64,000 nucleotides of DNA from Alcanivorax sp. (lineage in GTDB: Bacteria > Pseudomonadota > Gammaproteobacteria > Pseudomonadales > Alcanivoracaceae), in contig NZ_CP051240.1 of assembly GCF_017794965.1 (NCBI RefSeq), positions 3,534,001 through 3,598,000 of the forward strand, given 5' to 3'. Of this stretch, positions 15,925 through 25,169 are shown piece after piece (position 1 is the stretch's first letter; every line of letters starts with the position of its first letter). A model generated the notes under the pieces. That model searched no databases, was not told the DNA's origin, and saw only the letters and a list, made by a program, of their open reading frames with translations. A program made the translations under genes and the position numbers.

Positions 15925-16459
15925 AGTGCTCCAGCGCGGCCAATGCCGCTTCCATCTGTCCCGGTGCCAGCTGGTCAGCCAGCCATTGCGGTATACCGCC
16001 GCCCGGGTCTACCTGTTGCTGGTATATAACGTCAGTGCTGTCGCCCTGATCATGCAGGGTCCAGCTGCCTTCCGTATAAGGTACCCGCACATAACTCGGC
16101 TGTTCAGGGTAGGCTGCCGGATTGCCCGACATGGTCAACACCAGCGGATCACCGGTGTGGCGCTCAAAGAGTGTCACTGCGTCACGCCCGGCCAGTGGCC
16201 ACGGCGCCTTGCGGGCCATGTAGACCAGCGTCTGTGTGGCTGAAGGTGTGTCGAGAATGGTGAGCGTTTTGATACCCGGCATCCACTGCCGAACGTGACA
16301 GGGCTGCTCCAGAATCGGCAGCAGCTGTTTCAGGGAAATGGGCAACACCGCCTGCAAGGTAAAGCGATCCGGGCCAGGCAGCGAGGTACGTGTTACGCCT
16401 GCTGCCATTGCGGGCAACGGCATCACTAACAACAGGGACAAAATCACCTTACAGCGCAT
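15884..16459 (-). CDS. Exported START/SRPBCC-like protein
   Basis: A 191-residue protein with a signal peptide (RCKVILSLLLVMPLPAMAA). The body resembles START-like lipid-binding domains: PISLKQLLPILEQPCHVRQWMPGIKTLTILD, TLVYMARKAPWPLAGRDAVTLFERH, GSWTLHDQGDSTDVIYQQQVDPGGGIPQWLADQ. The ARKAPWPLAGRDAV segment is characteristic of bacterial START proteins. It overlaps the acyltransferase gene by 11 bases, suggesting a joint role in lipid handling. The ATG at 16459 is preferred over the in-frame TTG at 16465. Confidence 0.75.
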   Translation of the reverse strand: MRCKVILSLLLVMPLPAMAAGVTRTSLPGPDRFTLQAVLPISLKQLLPILEQPCHVRQWMPGIKTLTILDTPSATQTLVYMARKAPWPLAGRDAVTLFERHTGDPLVLTMSGNPAAYPEQPSYVRVPYTEGSWTLHDQGDSTDVIYQQQVDPGGGIPQWLADQLAPGQMEAALAALEHYVRDPQRTDCTAD

Positions 16460-17126
16460 CGGCAAACACCTGACGGAGTTGCTCCGTGGTCAGGGTTGCG
16501 GGCTGGGGTGGCAGCACAGTCACCCGCACCGTGCCCGGCTTCATCAGTAACCCTCGGGCCGGGAGAATCTCGCCACTGTTATGCAGCACGACAGGAATCA
16601 ACGGGGCGCCGGATTGTTGTGCCAGCCACAACGCCCCGGGTTTGAAAGGCAACAACTGACCATCCTTGCTGCGCTTGCCCTCGGGGGCCAAAACCACCGC
16701 ATCGCCCGCCGCCAGAGCCGGCAGCAGCGGCGCCAGCACCTGCGGACCCATGCCCTGTTCCCGCTTCACGAAAACGGTGCCGAACATTTTCATCAAGGGG
16801 CCCAGCAAGGGATGGAACTGCAATTCATATTTGCCGATGGCAACCATGTCATGGCGCACCAGGCGGGCACCAATAATCGGGTCGGTGCCGCTCTGGTGAT
16901 TGATCACAAAAATGGCTGGGCGTTGCTCCAGCAGTGCAACTTCACCCTCCACCTGCAGACGAATGCCCGCCAGCCCCAGGCCAAGCCAGGTGACCACACG
17001 GATACCCGAGTTGACGGCGCGACGGCGCCCCAGGGGCAGACAGGCCAGAAACCACAGCATGCCGACCAGCGGTGGCAATACAAACGCCAGCGTACTGCGG
17101 ATAACCGTGACCAGTTGTGAAATCAT
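16449..17126 (-). CDS. 1-acyl-glycerol-3-phosphate acyltransferase-like (PlsC family)
   Basis: A 225-residue membrane acyltransferase. An N-terminal hydrophobic segment (STLAFVLPPLVGMLWFLACLPLG) is followed by the PlsC motifs NHQSGTD (HX4D catalytic box), FGTVFVKREQ, APEGKRSKDG and GAPLIPVVL. It would move an acyl chain onto lysophosphatidate or a related acceptor. The ATG at 17126 is chosen because the hydrophobic segment and family homology begin there; an in-frame start at 17228 would add 34 unlikely residues. It is followed with overlap by the START-like gene. Confidence 0.85.
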   Translation of the reverse strand: MISQLVTVIRSTLAFVLPPLVGMLWFLACLPLGRRRAVNSGIRVVTWLGLGLAGIRLQVEGEVALLEQRPAIFVINHQSGTDPIIGARLVRHDMVAIGKYELQFHPLLGPLMKMFGTVFVKREQGMGPQVLAPLLPALAAGDAVVLAPEGKRSKDGQLLPFKPGALWLAQQSGAPLIPVVLHNSGEILPARGLLMKPGTVRVTVLPPQPATLTTEQLRQVFADAL

Positions 17127-17234
17127 TCGGGAGAATCCTGTGCCCTGTCTGCCAGCCTGAAGACACGGTATCAGAATCTGTGTGTGGCGGCCGTGACGGG
17201 AAATCGCCCGCCTCGGCCCAGTGAACAAATCCGG

Positions 17235-18611
17235 TTAGTTGGCTTCCTGCTGTTTCGTTGTTGCCCGTTGCGAGAAGAGGGTATCCAGCAGAATGATGAC
17301 CAACAGCACTGCGGCGGATAACGGGAAAGCGCAACCGACCACGATCATTAATACCGCTACCCTGCGTCCGGAAGTCGGCTCGGCTTTCGGCGGTGCCCGG
17401 CGTGACTGACGCTTCCACCAGACAATCGCACCGGTAATCACCAGCGCCATGACCAAGGTCACCAACAGCAAGTTAAGCCACCAGTTCCACCCTCCCAGAT
17501 CGCCCTGATGGAAAGGAATGGATGCTGCCATGGCCTTGCCCATGGCCGGATAATCGGCAAAACGGATCTCTTTGAGTGGCTCACCATTGGCCGGATTCAG
17601 ATGCAGGATACGCTCGTCCAGCGGGTTACTGATGTCGCCGGCAATGGTGGTGGCCGACAGGGTCCAGACGCCGCGTTCGCCCTGTGGGAAGTGCACGCGG
17701 AAGTGCTCAAAGCCCTGCTCACCGGCCTGTTTGACCACCGCATCCAGATTCAGCGGTGCAGGGCCTGATGGTCCTCGCGGCAGGGGCGTCTGCTCCACAG
17801 CCCAGGGCACCCGGTGCAGACCATGCTCGTTCATGCTGGCGTGATCCATCACTGGCGCCGGCTGGGTTTCCGGCAGTTCAAAGCGCGTACCGGGCAGGGA
17901 ACCCCAGGGCTGCACCAGCTTGCCACCCCAGATGCTGGTCCAGGCCATGCCGGAAAGCAGAAAGAACAACAAGGGCACGGCTATCAGCCAGCCAAGACTC
18001 AGGTGCCAGCGCCGCCATGCAGCACGGTTGGCCAGGGTGCGGCCAGGTATGAGTGCCCGCCAGCCCTTTTTCGGCCAGGCCAGGTAGAGGCCGGTGACGA
18101 TCATCAATACCGCCAGGCCAGCGGCCATTTCAATCAGCAACTCACCGATACGGCCAAGATAGAGTGTGCCATGCCACTGCTTCACCATGGCGTAGACACT
18201 GTCCGCCGGGTCCATACTACCCAGCAACTCCCCGGTGTAGGGATTCAGGTGTGCCACGGTACTCGGTGCACCATGCCCACCATGACCGCCACCATGGCCG
18301 CTCTGTAACGAGAAACGTGCGGCCTGGTCCGGTTGTTGTGGTGGCAGATAGAGTTTCACCGTGGCATGGGGGTATGCCTCGCGCACCCTTTCCAGCAACA
18401 CCGACGCGGGCAGCGGGTTTTCCCCGGGGGCCACCGTCATCAGCTTCTGGTTCAGAACGTCATCCAGCGGCTTGCTCAACAGCATCAGGGCACCGCTGCC
18501 CGCCAGCATGAACAGGAACGGCATCACCAGCATCCCGATCAGGAAATGCCAGCGCCACACAGCCGCATGGAAGCGGCCGGGGCGGGTTGAAGAGGGCACA
18601 GAGGCGGTCAT
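17235..18611 (-). CDS. PepSY-associated transmembrane protein
   Basis: A 458-residue inner-membrane protein of the PiuB-like PepSY_TM family. The first membrane segment (WHFLIGMLVMPFLFMLAGSGALML) is followed by a PepSY-like periplasmic region, then segments near IEMAAGLAVLMIVTGLYLAW, RWHLSLGWLIAVPLLFFLLSGMAW and LLLVTLVMALVITGAIVWW, with two more at the C-terminus. A His/Gly-rich stretch, SGHGGGHGGHG (about 107-117), may bind metal. Such proteins usually sit beside TonB receptors and are thought to help release or reduce iron or other metals. It follows the TonB receptor gene by 23 nt. Confidence 0.85.
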   Translation of the reverse strand: MTASVPSSTRPGRFHAAVWRWHFLIGMLVMPFLFMLAGSGALMLLSKPLDDVLNQKLMTVAPGENPLPASVLLERVREAYPHATVKLYLPPQQPDQAARFSLQSGHGGGHGGHGAPSTVAHLNPYTGELLGSMDPADSVYAMVKQWHGTLYLGRIGELLIEMAAGLAVLMIVTGLYLAWPKKGWRALIPGRTLANRAAWRRWHLSLGWLIAVPLLFFLLSGMAWTSIWGGKLVQPWGSLPGTRFELPETQPAPVMDHASMNEHGLHRVPWAVEQTPLPRGPSGPAPLNLDAVVKQAGEQGFEHFRVHFPQGERGVWTLSATTIAGDISNPLDERILHLNPANGEPLKEIRFADYPAMGKAMAASIPFHQGDLGGWNWWLNLLLVTLVMALVITGAIVWWKRQSRRAPPKAEPTSGRRVAVLMIVVGCAFPLSAAVLLVIILLDTLFSQRATTKQQEAN

Positions 18612-18634
18612 GGTGATCCGTTCCTGATGAATGA

Positions 18635-20710
18635 CTAGAAGTCGAAGCGCACGCCGGCATAGAACGAACGCGGCTCGCCGGCCTGAATGCTCACCGGGTT
18701 CACGGCTTCGTTGTCGCTGACACTGACATTTGACACATAGACTTCGTCGGTCAGGTTGCGGCCTTCCAAATAGACTTCCCAGTTATCCCGCTCGAGCCCG
18801 GTGCGCAGACCCAGCAGCTCATACCCTTCGATGTCCTTGTTGTTGGCAAAGTCACCAAAACGGTCATCAACAATATCGAAGGTGGGACCGGCAAAGAAAC
18901 CATTACCGTGGCGATACATCACTTCGCCCTTGATAAAGAATTCAGGAGCCACCGGCAGATGATTGTTTGCATAGAGCGGGTCGTCATCAAAGGTAAAATC
19001 GTTCCACGTCAGGCTAAAAACCGGCTCAATGCGCTGTGCGTTGCTGCCCAGAGCCAGGCTGGCACCAAACAGGGCTTCCACACCGGCGTGGATGGTATCT
19101 TCAATGTTCGTAGCGAGGCTGGTACCAGGTGCCGAGGGGTCATCAATGGAGAGAATTTCATCCTCAATCTGGGCGTAATAAACAGACACTTCCCAGTTCC
19201 ACTGGCTGGCCTGCCCTAGCGGCGCCGTGCCACGGGTACCCACTTCCCCTACCACGCCCTGCATTGGGTCCAGAGTTTCATTGTTAGCCTGAACATCGTC
19301 TTCCAACTGATACAGGGTGGGTGCTTCGTACAGTTTGCTAACGTTGGCAAACAGTTCACTGAGATCCGCCAGCTGATAGATCATTCCCAGGCGCGGATTG
19401 ATTGAGTCATAGTCATCTTTCGGATTACGCTCGACACCGCTGGCTGCGTCCACATTGCTGACTTCACGGGATCCGGTCACCGCTTGCGCGCCATAAACCA
19501 GAGTCCAGCGCTCGGCAAAGTGCCAGCGATCAATGGCAAACAGTTCCAGATTATCCGCCTGGTTATCCACCTTGGTAGAAAGCGCGCCACGAATCCCTCC
19601 GCTATGCTGGTAGTTACCGCCTTTCACCCGGGTTTCGCCATAATTAAGACCCAGCAGCAAATCATGATTACCGAGCTTTTTGTCGTAACGAACGGTGGTG
19701 CCAAACGTGGTCTGGTCATTGTCGATCAGCAGGCTGAAGAACGGGTTCTCCACAATGGGGTGATAGAGTGACTGGTCCTCGAAGGAAAAGCCTACTACCA
19801 GGTTGCTGGTATCACTGAGGTTCGACTCAGTACGGTTGGCCACCCGCCATTTTTCCACGTCGTAGAGGAAGTTACCGGGAATGTTGGACGGGTTGGCCTG
19901 GTAGGGATCTTCGTCGAACTGGGCCTGGCTCAGTGACCCCGGCAGTTCCTGATCATTGTCCACGTAGGTCACGTAAAAGCGATTTTCGACCTTGTCATTG
20001 ATTTGCCAGCCGGTATTGGCATACACACCGCCACGCTGTTGTTCCTGATGACCGCGAAACCCGTCGTAACTGCGTTGTTCTACGGTGACCAAGCCATCAA
20101 AGTCCCCGGCAACCACCCCGCCGGTAACGCTGTTCTGCACGGTGCCATGGCTGCCGACGCTCAGGTACGCTTCATTGTCGGCGGTGCGGGCGGTGGGGGT
20201 AATGAAATTAATGGCGCCGCCCAGCGTGCTGGCACCGTAGGTCATAGCATTGGCGCCACGGGCAATCACCGCATAGCGCGCCGCCAGGGGGTCAATGAAA
20301 GTGTTGTGGTTATTGCCATCGGCGGCGGTGACCGGAAGACCGTCGATCATCAGCTTCATGCCGTTACCATCGTAGGCCACCGCATCCAAGTTGGAGCCAC
20401 GGCTGGAAATAAAGGTCCCGTCACCGGTCGAACCGGTAGCGGTCCACATGCCCGGCACATAGCGCAGCATGTCACCCAGGGTAACCACACTGCGCTCCTT
20501 CAGGTCTTCCGCTTCCACCAGTGTCACCCCGCCGGGGGTGAGTGATTGCTCTCGCTGCAATTCCGTACGTGTCGCTTCCGCCTCGCTTATGGCTTGGCCC
20601 TCAACCTGGACCGGGGCCAGTTCGAGCGGCGCGTTGTCGGCGCTGACCGCCGTGATTGGCAACAGAGTGAGCAGATAGCAGGGAAACGACGTGCGGATAA
20701 AACGTGACAT
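18635..20710 (-). CDS. TonB-dependent outer-membrane receptor, FecA-like
   Basis: A 691-residue receptor. The signal peptide (MSRFIRTSFPCYLLTLLPITAVSA) is followed by a plug domain with VTLGDMLRYVPGMWTA, FISSRGSNLDAVAYDGNGMK, IDGLPVTAADGNNHN and ARGANAMTYGASTLGGAINF, which closely follow the FecA-type plug. The barrel ends in SFYAGVRFDF with the terminal Phe. No N-terminal signalling domain is present, so surface sigma-factor regulation is unlikely. Substrate is unknown; a ferric siderophore or a metal complex is plausible given the PepSY partner. Two in-frame starts upstream (20722, 20749) are possible. Confidence 0.88.
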   Translation of the reverse strand: MSRFIRTSFPCYLLTLLPITAVSADNAPLELAPVQVEGQAISEAEATRTELQREQSLTPGGVTLVEAEDLKERSVVTLGDMLRYVPGMWTATGSTGDGTFISSRGSNLDAVAYDGNGMKLMIDGLPVTAADGNNHNTFIDPLAARYAVIARGANAMTYGASTLGGAINFITPTARTADNEAYLSVGSHGTVQNSVTGGVVAGDFDGLVTVEQRSYDGFRGHQEQQRGGVYANTGWQINDKVENRFYVTYVDNDQELPGSLSQAQFDEDPYQANPSNIPGNFLYDVEKWRVANRTESNLSDTSNLVVGFSFEDQSLYHPIVENPFFSLLIDNDQTTFGTTVRYDKKLGNHDLLLGLNYGETRVKGGNYQHSGGIRGALSTKVDNQADNLELFAIDRWHFAERWTLVYGAQAVTGSREVSNVDAASGVERNPKDDYDSINPRLGMIYQLADLSELFANVSKLYEAPTLYQLEDDVQANNETLDPMQGVVGEVGTRGTAPLGQASQWNWEVSVYYAQIEDEILSIDDPSAPGTSLATNIEDTIHAGVEALFGASLALGSNAQRIEPVFSLTWNDFTFDDDPLYANNHLPVAPEFFIKGEVMYRHGNGFFAGPTFDIVDDRFGDFANNKDIEGYELLGLRTGLERDNWEVYLEGRNLTDEVYVSNVSVSDNEAVNPVSIQAGEPRSFYAGVRFDF

Positions 20711-20788
20711 GGACAGCCCCATAAAAAGAATGCAAGCAGAATGAAACAAGCGCGGGGCATTCTATATGGGACAGCCACAGCCTCTACG

Positions 20789-20805
20789 TGCGGCAAATTG
20801 CCGCA
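20789..20805. promoter_or_regulatory. Palindrome upstream of the TonB receptor gene
   Basis: TGCGGCAA-A-TTGCCGCA is a perfect 17-base inverted repeat about 80 nt upstream of the receptor start. It is a candidate operator for the receptor-PepSY operon. It does not match the Fur consensus. Bases 20750-20915 hold nothing else I can name. Confidence 0.4.
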
Positions 20806-20915
20806 TTAGCGGGCAACAATCAGTTTAAATAGCTATAAGCATATTCATACATTAACAGAGCCCCACGCCATCATGGGCTCTGCGACATGATGTCGTAAAA
20901 GCCGGTTTCTCCGCA

Positions 20916-21380
20916 TCATGACACCCGGAAATGCTTGCGAACATTATCGTTCACCCAGCCACCCAGTCTTTCTTGCCCGATGCTGTTGATGAACTCACGG
21001 ACTTCATCGGCATAGGCGCGGTCCTCTTCCAGGATATGATGCAACAGCCACTTTTCCAGTAACTGCAACAGGGCTTCCGCCACGTCTTCGCCTTTTTCGG
21101 TACTGCGTAGCAGGGATTCAATGCGCTGGGTGAACTGACGGTGAACCTGATGATGATCGTCCAGTTCCTTGTAGCCTGCCCGTTCCATCAGCGCCTCTTC
21201 AAAACTGAAGTGCGACTCGGTGTAGTCGACCAGATCGTAGAGGATCCTGGCCACACCCAGATAGGCATCCGGTTTGCCCACCAGGGTATCCAGCGTATTG
21301 ATAAATTCCACGATGCGCTTGTGTTGCTGATCAATGACCAGAATATCCAGTTCGTATTGCGGACCCCAAACGATTCGCAT
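20916..21380 (-). CDS. Bacteriohemerythrin
   Basis: A 154-residue four-helix hemerythrin that binds O2 at a di-iron site. Ligands are visible in the expected pattern: VIDQQHKRIVEFIN (first His), YTESHFSFEEALM (His and Glu), DDHHQVHRQF (His pair) and LLHHILEEDRAYA (His and Asp). Likely roles are oxygen sensing, storage or iron protection. The ATG at 21380 has a strong GGAGGTGG upstream. It lies alone between the TonB receptor region and prpD. Confidence 0.92.
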   Translation of the reverse strand: MRIVWGPQYELDILVIDQQHKRIVEFINTLDTLVGKPDAYLGVARILYDLVDYTESHFSFEEALMERAGYKELDDHHQVHRQFTQRIESLLRSTEKGEDVAEALLQLLEKWLLHHILEEDRAYADEVREFINSIGQERLGGWVNDNVRKHFRVS

Positions 21381-21657
21381 GATCCACCTCCGGGATGTGT
21401 TGAGGGTTCACGCTAGCAATAGCCACCGCCCCGGATATAGATACAGGTCAATGTTTTCAGGTTTTCGCACACCATTCATCTGACCGGCCTCAGGGGACTA
21501 GAACGATATTGCTTAGCCGTTTTTCCAGTGCAGGGGGGAGTGGACAGCGGGTGTTGCATCCCGTCGTCATACAGGCACACTCAACCACACGTGCTGCAAT
21601 CACACATGCCACACGACAGGTTCCGTACCCGTACGTATGGAACAAGGAGTTCCCCCC

Positions 21658-23142
21658 ATGTCCGCCAATACGGATCTTGCCAACCGCCCCGATTACGACC
21701 AGGTCATTCAGGACATTGCCGATTACGTGATCGGTTATGAGATCCACTCTGACGAAGCCCTGGATACCGCCCGCCGCTGCCTGATGGATACTCTGGGCTG
21801 TGGCTTGCTTGCCCTGCGCTTTCCCGAATGCACCAAACACCTGGGGCCGCTGGTGTCAGGCACCTTGGTCCCCCACGGCGCACGGGTGCCGGGCACCCCC
21901 TTTGTACTGGATCCGGTGAAAGCGGCCTGGGATATTGGCTGCATCATCCGCTGGCTGGATTTCAATGACACCTGGCTGGCCGCCGAATGGGGACACCCCT
22001 CGGACAATCTCGGTGGCATCCTTGCCGTGGCAGATCATCTGTCCCAGACCCGTCTGGCCAATGGCGAAGCCCCGCTGACCATGGAGGACGTACTCCATGC
22101 CATGGTCAAGGCGCATGAAATCCAGGGCGTGCTGGCGCTGGAGAACAGTTTCAACCGGGTCGGACTCTGCCATGTGCTGCTGGTGAGAGTTGCCAGTACG
22201 GCAGTGGTCACCCACATGCTTGGCGGTGACCGCGAGCAGATCATGGCGGCTATCTCCCAGGCCTGGGTAGACGGCTCCGCCCTGCGCACCTACCGGCATG
22301 CGCCCAATGCCGGCTCACGAAAATCCTGGGCAGCAGGGGATGCCACGTCCCGCGCCGTCAGGCTGGCGGACATCAGCCTGCGCGGTGAAATGGGCATACC
22401 CGGTGTGCTAACCGCGCCCCAATGGGGCTTCTATGATGTGTCCTTCAGCCATACCAACAAGGAGCTGGCGCTCAAGCCCGAGGCGGAAAGAGTATTCCGT
22501 CTCCAGCGCGACTACGGCAGCTATGTGATGGAAAACATCCTCTTCAAGCTCAGCTTCCCTGCCGAATTCCATGCACAGACTGCCTGCGAAGCGGCTGTAA
22601 CCCTGCACCCCCTGGTGAAGGACCGGCTCGATGAAATTGACCGCATTGTCATCACAACCCATGAATCCGCCATCCGCATCATTTCCAAAAAGGGTACCTT
22701 GGCCAACCCCGCAGACCGGGATCATTGCCTGCAATATATGACGGCAGTGCCGTTGATGTTGGGTGAGCTCAGCGCCGAGCATTACGAGGACGGCTTCCAC
22801 GCTGCCCACCCGCAGATTGATACCCTGCGGGAGAAGATGGAAGTGGTGGAAGACAAGCGCTATAGCCAGGACTATCTGGATCCGGACAAGCGTTCCATTG
22901 CCAATGCCATTCAGGTGTTCTTCAAGGACGGCTCAAGCACCGAGCAGGTGGCGGTGGAATACCCCATCGGCCACCGCCGTCGACGCCAGGAGGGCATACC
23001 GGTACTGGAAGAAAAATTCCGCAACAGCCTGACCACACGTTTCCCGGCTGCCCGCTGCGACACCATCATGGCCCTCTGCCAGGACCGGGCGGCCCTGCAT
23101 GCCACGCCGGTGCACCGTTTCATGGATCTGTTGGTGATCTGA
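21658..23142 (+). CDS. prpD: 2-methylcitrate dehydratase, MmgE/PrpD family
   Basis: A 494-residue protein close to the length of PrpD (about 483-494). Family features: RRCLMDTLGCGLLALRFPEC, DIGCIIRWLDFNDTWLAAEWGHPSDNLGGILAVAD (active-site region), MVKAHEIQGVLALENSFNRVGLCHVLLVRVAS, and DRDHCLQYMTAVPLMLGEL. PrpD dehydrates 2-methylcitrate in propionate breakdown. No prpB, prpC or prpR is adjacent, so it is isolated here. The ATG at 21658 follows AAGGAG; an in-frame ATG at 21637 is less likely. Confidence 0.92.
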   Translation: MSANTDLANRPDYDQVIQDIADYVIGYEIHSDEALDTARRCLMDTLGCGLLALRFPECTKHLGPLVSGTLVPHGARVPGTPFVLDPVKAAWDIGCIIRWLDFNDTWLAAEWGHPSDNLGGILAVADHLSQTRLANGEAPLTMEDVLHAMVKAHEIQGVLALENSFNRVGLCHVLLVRVASTAVVTHMLGGDREQIMAAISQAWVDGSALRTYRHAPNAGSRKSWAAGDATSRAVRLADISLRGEMGIPGVLTAPQWGFYDVSFSHTNKELALKPEAERVFRLQRDYGSYVMENILFKLSFPAEFHAQTACEAAVTLHPLVKDRLDEIDRIVITTHESAIRIISKKGTLANPADRDHCLQYMTAVPLMLGELSAEHYEDGFHAAHPQIDTLREKMEVVEDKRYSQDYLDPDKRSIANAIQVFFKDGSSTEQVAVEYPIGHRRRRQEGIPVLEEKFRNSLTTRFPAARCDTIMALCQDRAALHATPVHRFMDLLVI

Positions 23143-23156
23143 TGCCAGATCCTCGC

Positions 23157-23182
23157 GTAGGAGCCGATGCTTGTATGGCGAT
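23157..23182. repeat. REP-like unit
   Basis: GTAGGAGCCGATGCTTGTATGGCGAT is 14 nt after the prpD stop and matches the GTAGGAGC-hairpin-GGCGA pattern of other REP-like units at 3513, 40245 and 42087. Confidence 0.6.
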
Positions 23183-23188
23183 TAACAC

Positions 23189-23344
23189 AGTTGAAAGTTC
23201 AAAGTTTAAAGTTGAAACGCGGAGCAGGTGGTCGTGAACGGAACGGCCTTGCCCGCGATTACCGGTAAGGGCGCGGGTGCACACGTTTTAATGCACACCT
23301 CGCCATCCCGCACTTTTCAACTTTCAACTTTTAACTTTTAACTG
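23189..23344. repeat. Heptad inverted-repeat element, GTTNAAA arms (A1)
   Basis: A 156-bp element between the convergent prpD and MDR genes. The left arm is a run of 7-mers (GTTGAAA, GTTCAAA, GTTTAAA, GTTGAAA type). The right arm is their reverse complement and ends 7 nt before the MDR stop codon. The centre has CCCGCG (23252-23257) and CGCGGG (23272-23277) around ATTACCGGTAAGG, giving a GC hairpin. The ACCGG core is shared with A2 and A4. Confidence 0.85.
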
Positions 23345-23351
23345 CCTTCAG

Positions 23352-24302
23352 CTAGACAACCTGAATCACTACCTTGCCGCGACAGCGGCCGCTGCGATTA
23401 CGCTCGTAGGCAGCTTCACTATCAACCAGGGGATAAACACTGTCGATGATGGGCTTCAGTGCCCCCTGTTCCACCATGTCGGCCAGGGTGTCCAGATCCT
23501 GGCGATAGGATTCCACCACCACGGTACCGGCTTTTTTACCCAACGCACGATAGAGAGGGGTCGCAAACATGGAGGCACCCTGACCGCCGGTGGAAATAAA
23601 GTGGCCCTGTTTGCCTAGCAACGCCTTGCAAGTGAGCGGGGTCTCGTAGGAGGTGACATCGAAGACGATATCGAACTCACCCGCTGTCTTGCGATAATCG
23701 CCCTGGGTGTAGTCGATCAGGGCATCGGCCCCCAGTTCACGGACAAAATCCAGATTGCGGGTGCTGCATACCCCGGTGACATGCAGCTTCATCTGTTTGG
23801 CGATCTGCACAGCCAGGGTACCGACCCCGCCAGAGGCACCGATGATCAATACGGACTTGCCCACAGTCGCGCCGCCCTTGCGCAACCCCTGCAGTGCAGT
23901 CAGTGCCGCCAGTGGCAGAGAGGCCGCTTCATTGAAGCTCAGGTTGGCGGGTTTTTTCGCAACCCGATGCTGATTGATACGCGCCTTTTCGGCCAGGGAT
24001 GCCGTACGCAGACGCATGTCCATGCCATAGACCTCGTCACCGATCTCGAAATGGCGGACATTACGGCCCTTGTCGATAACCACACCCGCCAGGTCATCAC
24101 CAAAGATCGGCGGCAGACGTCGTGTGCCCACCGGGGTGGCCGCCATGGCCAAGTGATAATTGAGCTTCCAGTCCTTGGGATTCACCGACGCCGCATGCAC
24201 CTCCACCAGCACATCATCGGCTCTCAGTCTGGACGGGGCATCTGTCTCGCTGAGAACCAGCTTGGTGTTGGGCCCCCAACCGGTGGTGGTAATGGCTTTC
24301 AT
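23352..24302 (-). CDS. Zinc-free MDR-family NADPH oxidoreductase (quinone reductase-like)
   Basis: A 316-residue medium-chain dehydrogenase/reductase. The N-terminal GroES-like domain shows VLVEVHAASVNPKDWKL and PIFGDDLAGVVIDKG. The Rossmann domain shows VLIIGASGGVGTLAVQIAKQM (GxGGVG motif), with LGADALIDYTQGDY following. Catalytic-zinc ligands are absent, pointing to the quinone oxidoreductase group rather than alcohol dehydrogenases. The substrate is unknown. The ATG at 24302 has GGGAGTG upstream. The 3' end abuts element A1 and the 5' side faces element B1. Confidence 0.85.
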   Translation of the reverse strand: MKAITTTGWGPNTKLVLSETDAPSRLRADDVLVEVHAASVNPKDWKLNYHLAMAATPVGTRRLPPIFGDDLAGVVIDKGRNVRHFEIGDEVYGMDMRLRTASLAEKARINQHRVAKKPANLSFNEAASLPLAALTALQGLRKGGATVGKSVLIIGASGGVGTLAVQIAKQMKLHVTGVCSTRNLDFVRELGADALIDYTQGDYRKTAGEFDIVFDVTSYETPLTCKALLGKQGHFISTGGQGASMFATPLYRALGKKAGTVVVESYRQDLDTLADMVEQGALKPIIDSVYPLVDSEAAYERNRSGRCRGKVVIQVV

Positions 24303-24405
24303 GGCGTCACTCCCTGTTATTCAGTGCGGCCACAAGCTTACCAAAGGGGGCTGTGAAGAGAGCGGTCCGATAATGCCAAGGGGAGGGAGGGATTGTGTCA
24401 ATGGA

Positions 24406-24560
24406 GTTGCAAGCTACAAGCTTCAAGCTACAACACGGATCAAGGGCGGTGCCGGCTTTTTGGTCCGGACATCGCGCTGATGGTATGGGCGCGGGCCCAA
24501 GCATCTAAATCAGCACTCACACCGAATCGCGTTGTAGCTTGAAGCTTGTGGCTTGCGGCT
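24406..24560. repeat. Heptad inverted-repeat element, GCTNCAA arms (B1)
   Basis: A 155-bp element. In arfB sense, starting 2 nt after the TAA stop, the arm reads GCCGCAA, GCCACAA, GCTTCAA, GCTACAA, then CGCG. The other arm at 24406-24437 is the inverse. The centre CGCGCTGATGGTATGGGCGCG is nearly identical to that of B2, including the 10-base loop type. Confidence 0.85.
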
Positions 24561-24562
24561 GA

Positions 24563-24979
24563 TTACCCCGGATCCACCTTGCCGCGCAGGGACTTGATTT
24601 GGCCACGCCTGGTTTTCTTGTCCATGCGGCGCTTCTTGCTGCCCAGGGTAGGGCGGGTCGGTTTGCGTTTCTTCTGCTCTACCGTAACGCCCTTAATCAA
24701 CTGAGCCAGGCGGGCGAGGGCGTTTTCCCTGTTCTTTTCCTGGGTACGAAACTGCTGTGCCTTGATGACCACCACGCCATCACCGTTGATGCGCTGATCG
24801 CTAAGCGACAACAACCGCTGCTTGTAGATATCAGGCAGGGAAGAGGCACGAATATCGAATCGCAGGTGGATGGCAGAGGAGACCTTGTTCACGTTCTGCC
24901 CGCCACTGCCCTGGGCACGAATGGCCTGCAGATCGATTTCGGTTTCCGGAATGGCGAGGTTGCGGGTGATTTGCAGCAT
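24563..24979 (-). CDS. arfB: Alternative ribosome-rescue factor / peptidyl-tRNA hydrolase ArfB
   Basis: A 138-residue RF1-like protein (YaeJ). The catalytic GGQ motif is in IRAQGSGGQNVNKVSSAIHLRFD (about 22-45). A basic C-terminal tail (KKRKPTRPTLGSKKRRMDKKTRRGQIKSLRGK) is expected to occupy the mRNA channel. It releases stalled ribosomes from non-stop mRNAs. The ATG at 24979 (MLQITRN) matches the usual start; a further ATG at 25015 lies inside element B2. Its stop is flush with element B1. Confidence 0.95.
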   Translation of the reverse strand: MLQITRNLAIPETEIDLQAIRAQGSGGQNVNKVSSAIHLRFDIRASSLPDIYKQRLLSLSDQRINGDGVVVIKAQQFRTQEKNRENALARLAQLIKGVTVEQKKRKPTRPTLGSKKRRMDKKTRRGQIKSLRGKVDPG

Positions 24980-25011
24980 GGGGGTACTGTAGCGGCTGCA
25001 GGGAAAGGGGT

Positions 25012-25169
25012 ACAAGCCTCAAGCAGCAAGCTACAACACGCAGGTTGTTCCTTGTGTCATCTTCTGCCCGGACTCCGCGCTGATAGTTTGGGCGCGGGAC
25101 CGGGCGTCAAAACAGGCACTCACAATGAGTCGCGTTGCAGCTTGAAGCTTGAAGCTTGTAGCTTGCCGC
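25012..25169. repeat. Heptad inverted-repeat element, GCTNCAA arms (B2)
   Basis: A 158-bp element whose right arm touches the SPFH gene stop codon with no gap. In that gene's sense it reads GCGGCAA, GCTACAA, GCTTCAA, GCTTCAA, GCTGCAA, CGCG. The left arm, from 25012, is the diverged inverse. The core CCGCGC-TGATAGTTTG-GGCGCGG forms a hairpin. Confidence 0.85.

Noticed and set aside
20810..20860. Fur box upstream of the TonB receptor
   Set aside because: The AT-rich stretch has only partial likeness to the 19-bp Fur consensus; I could not support it.
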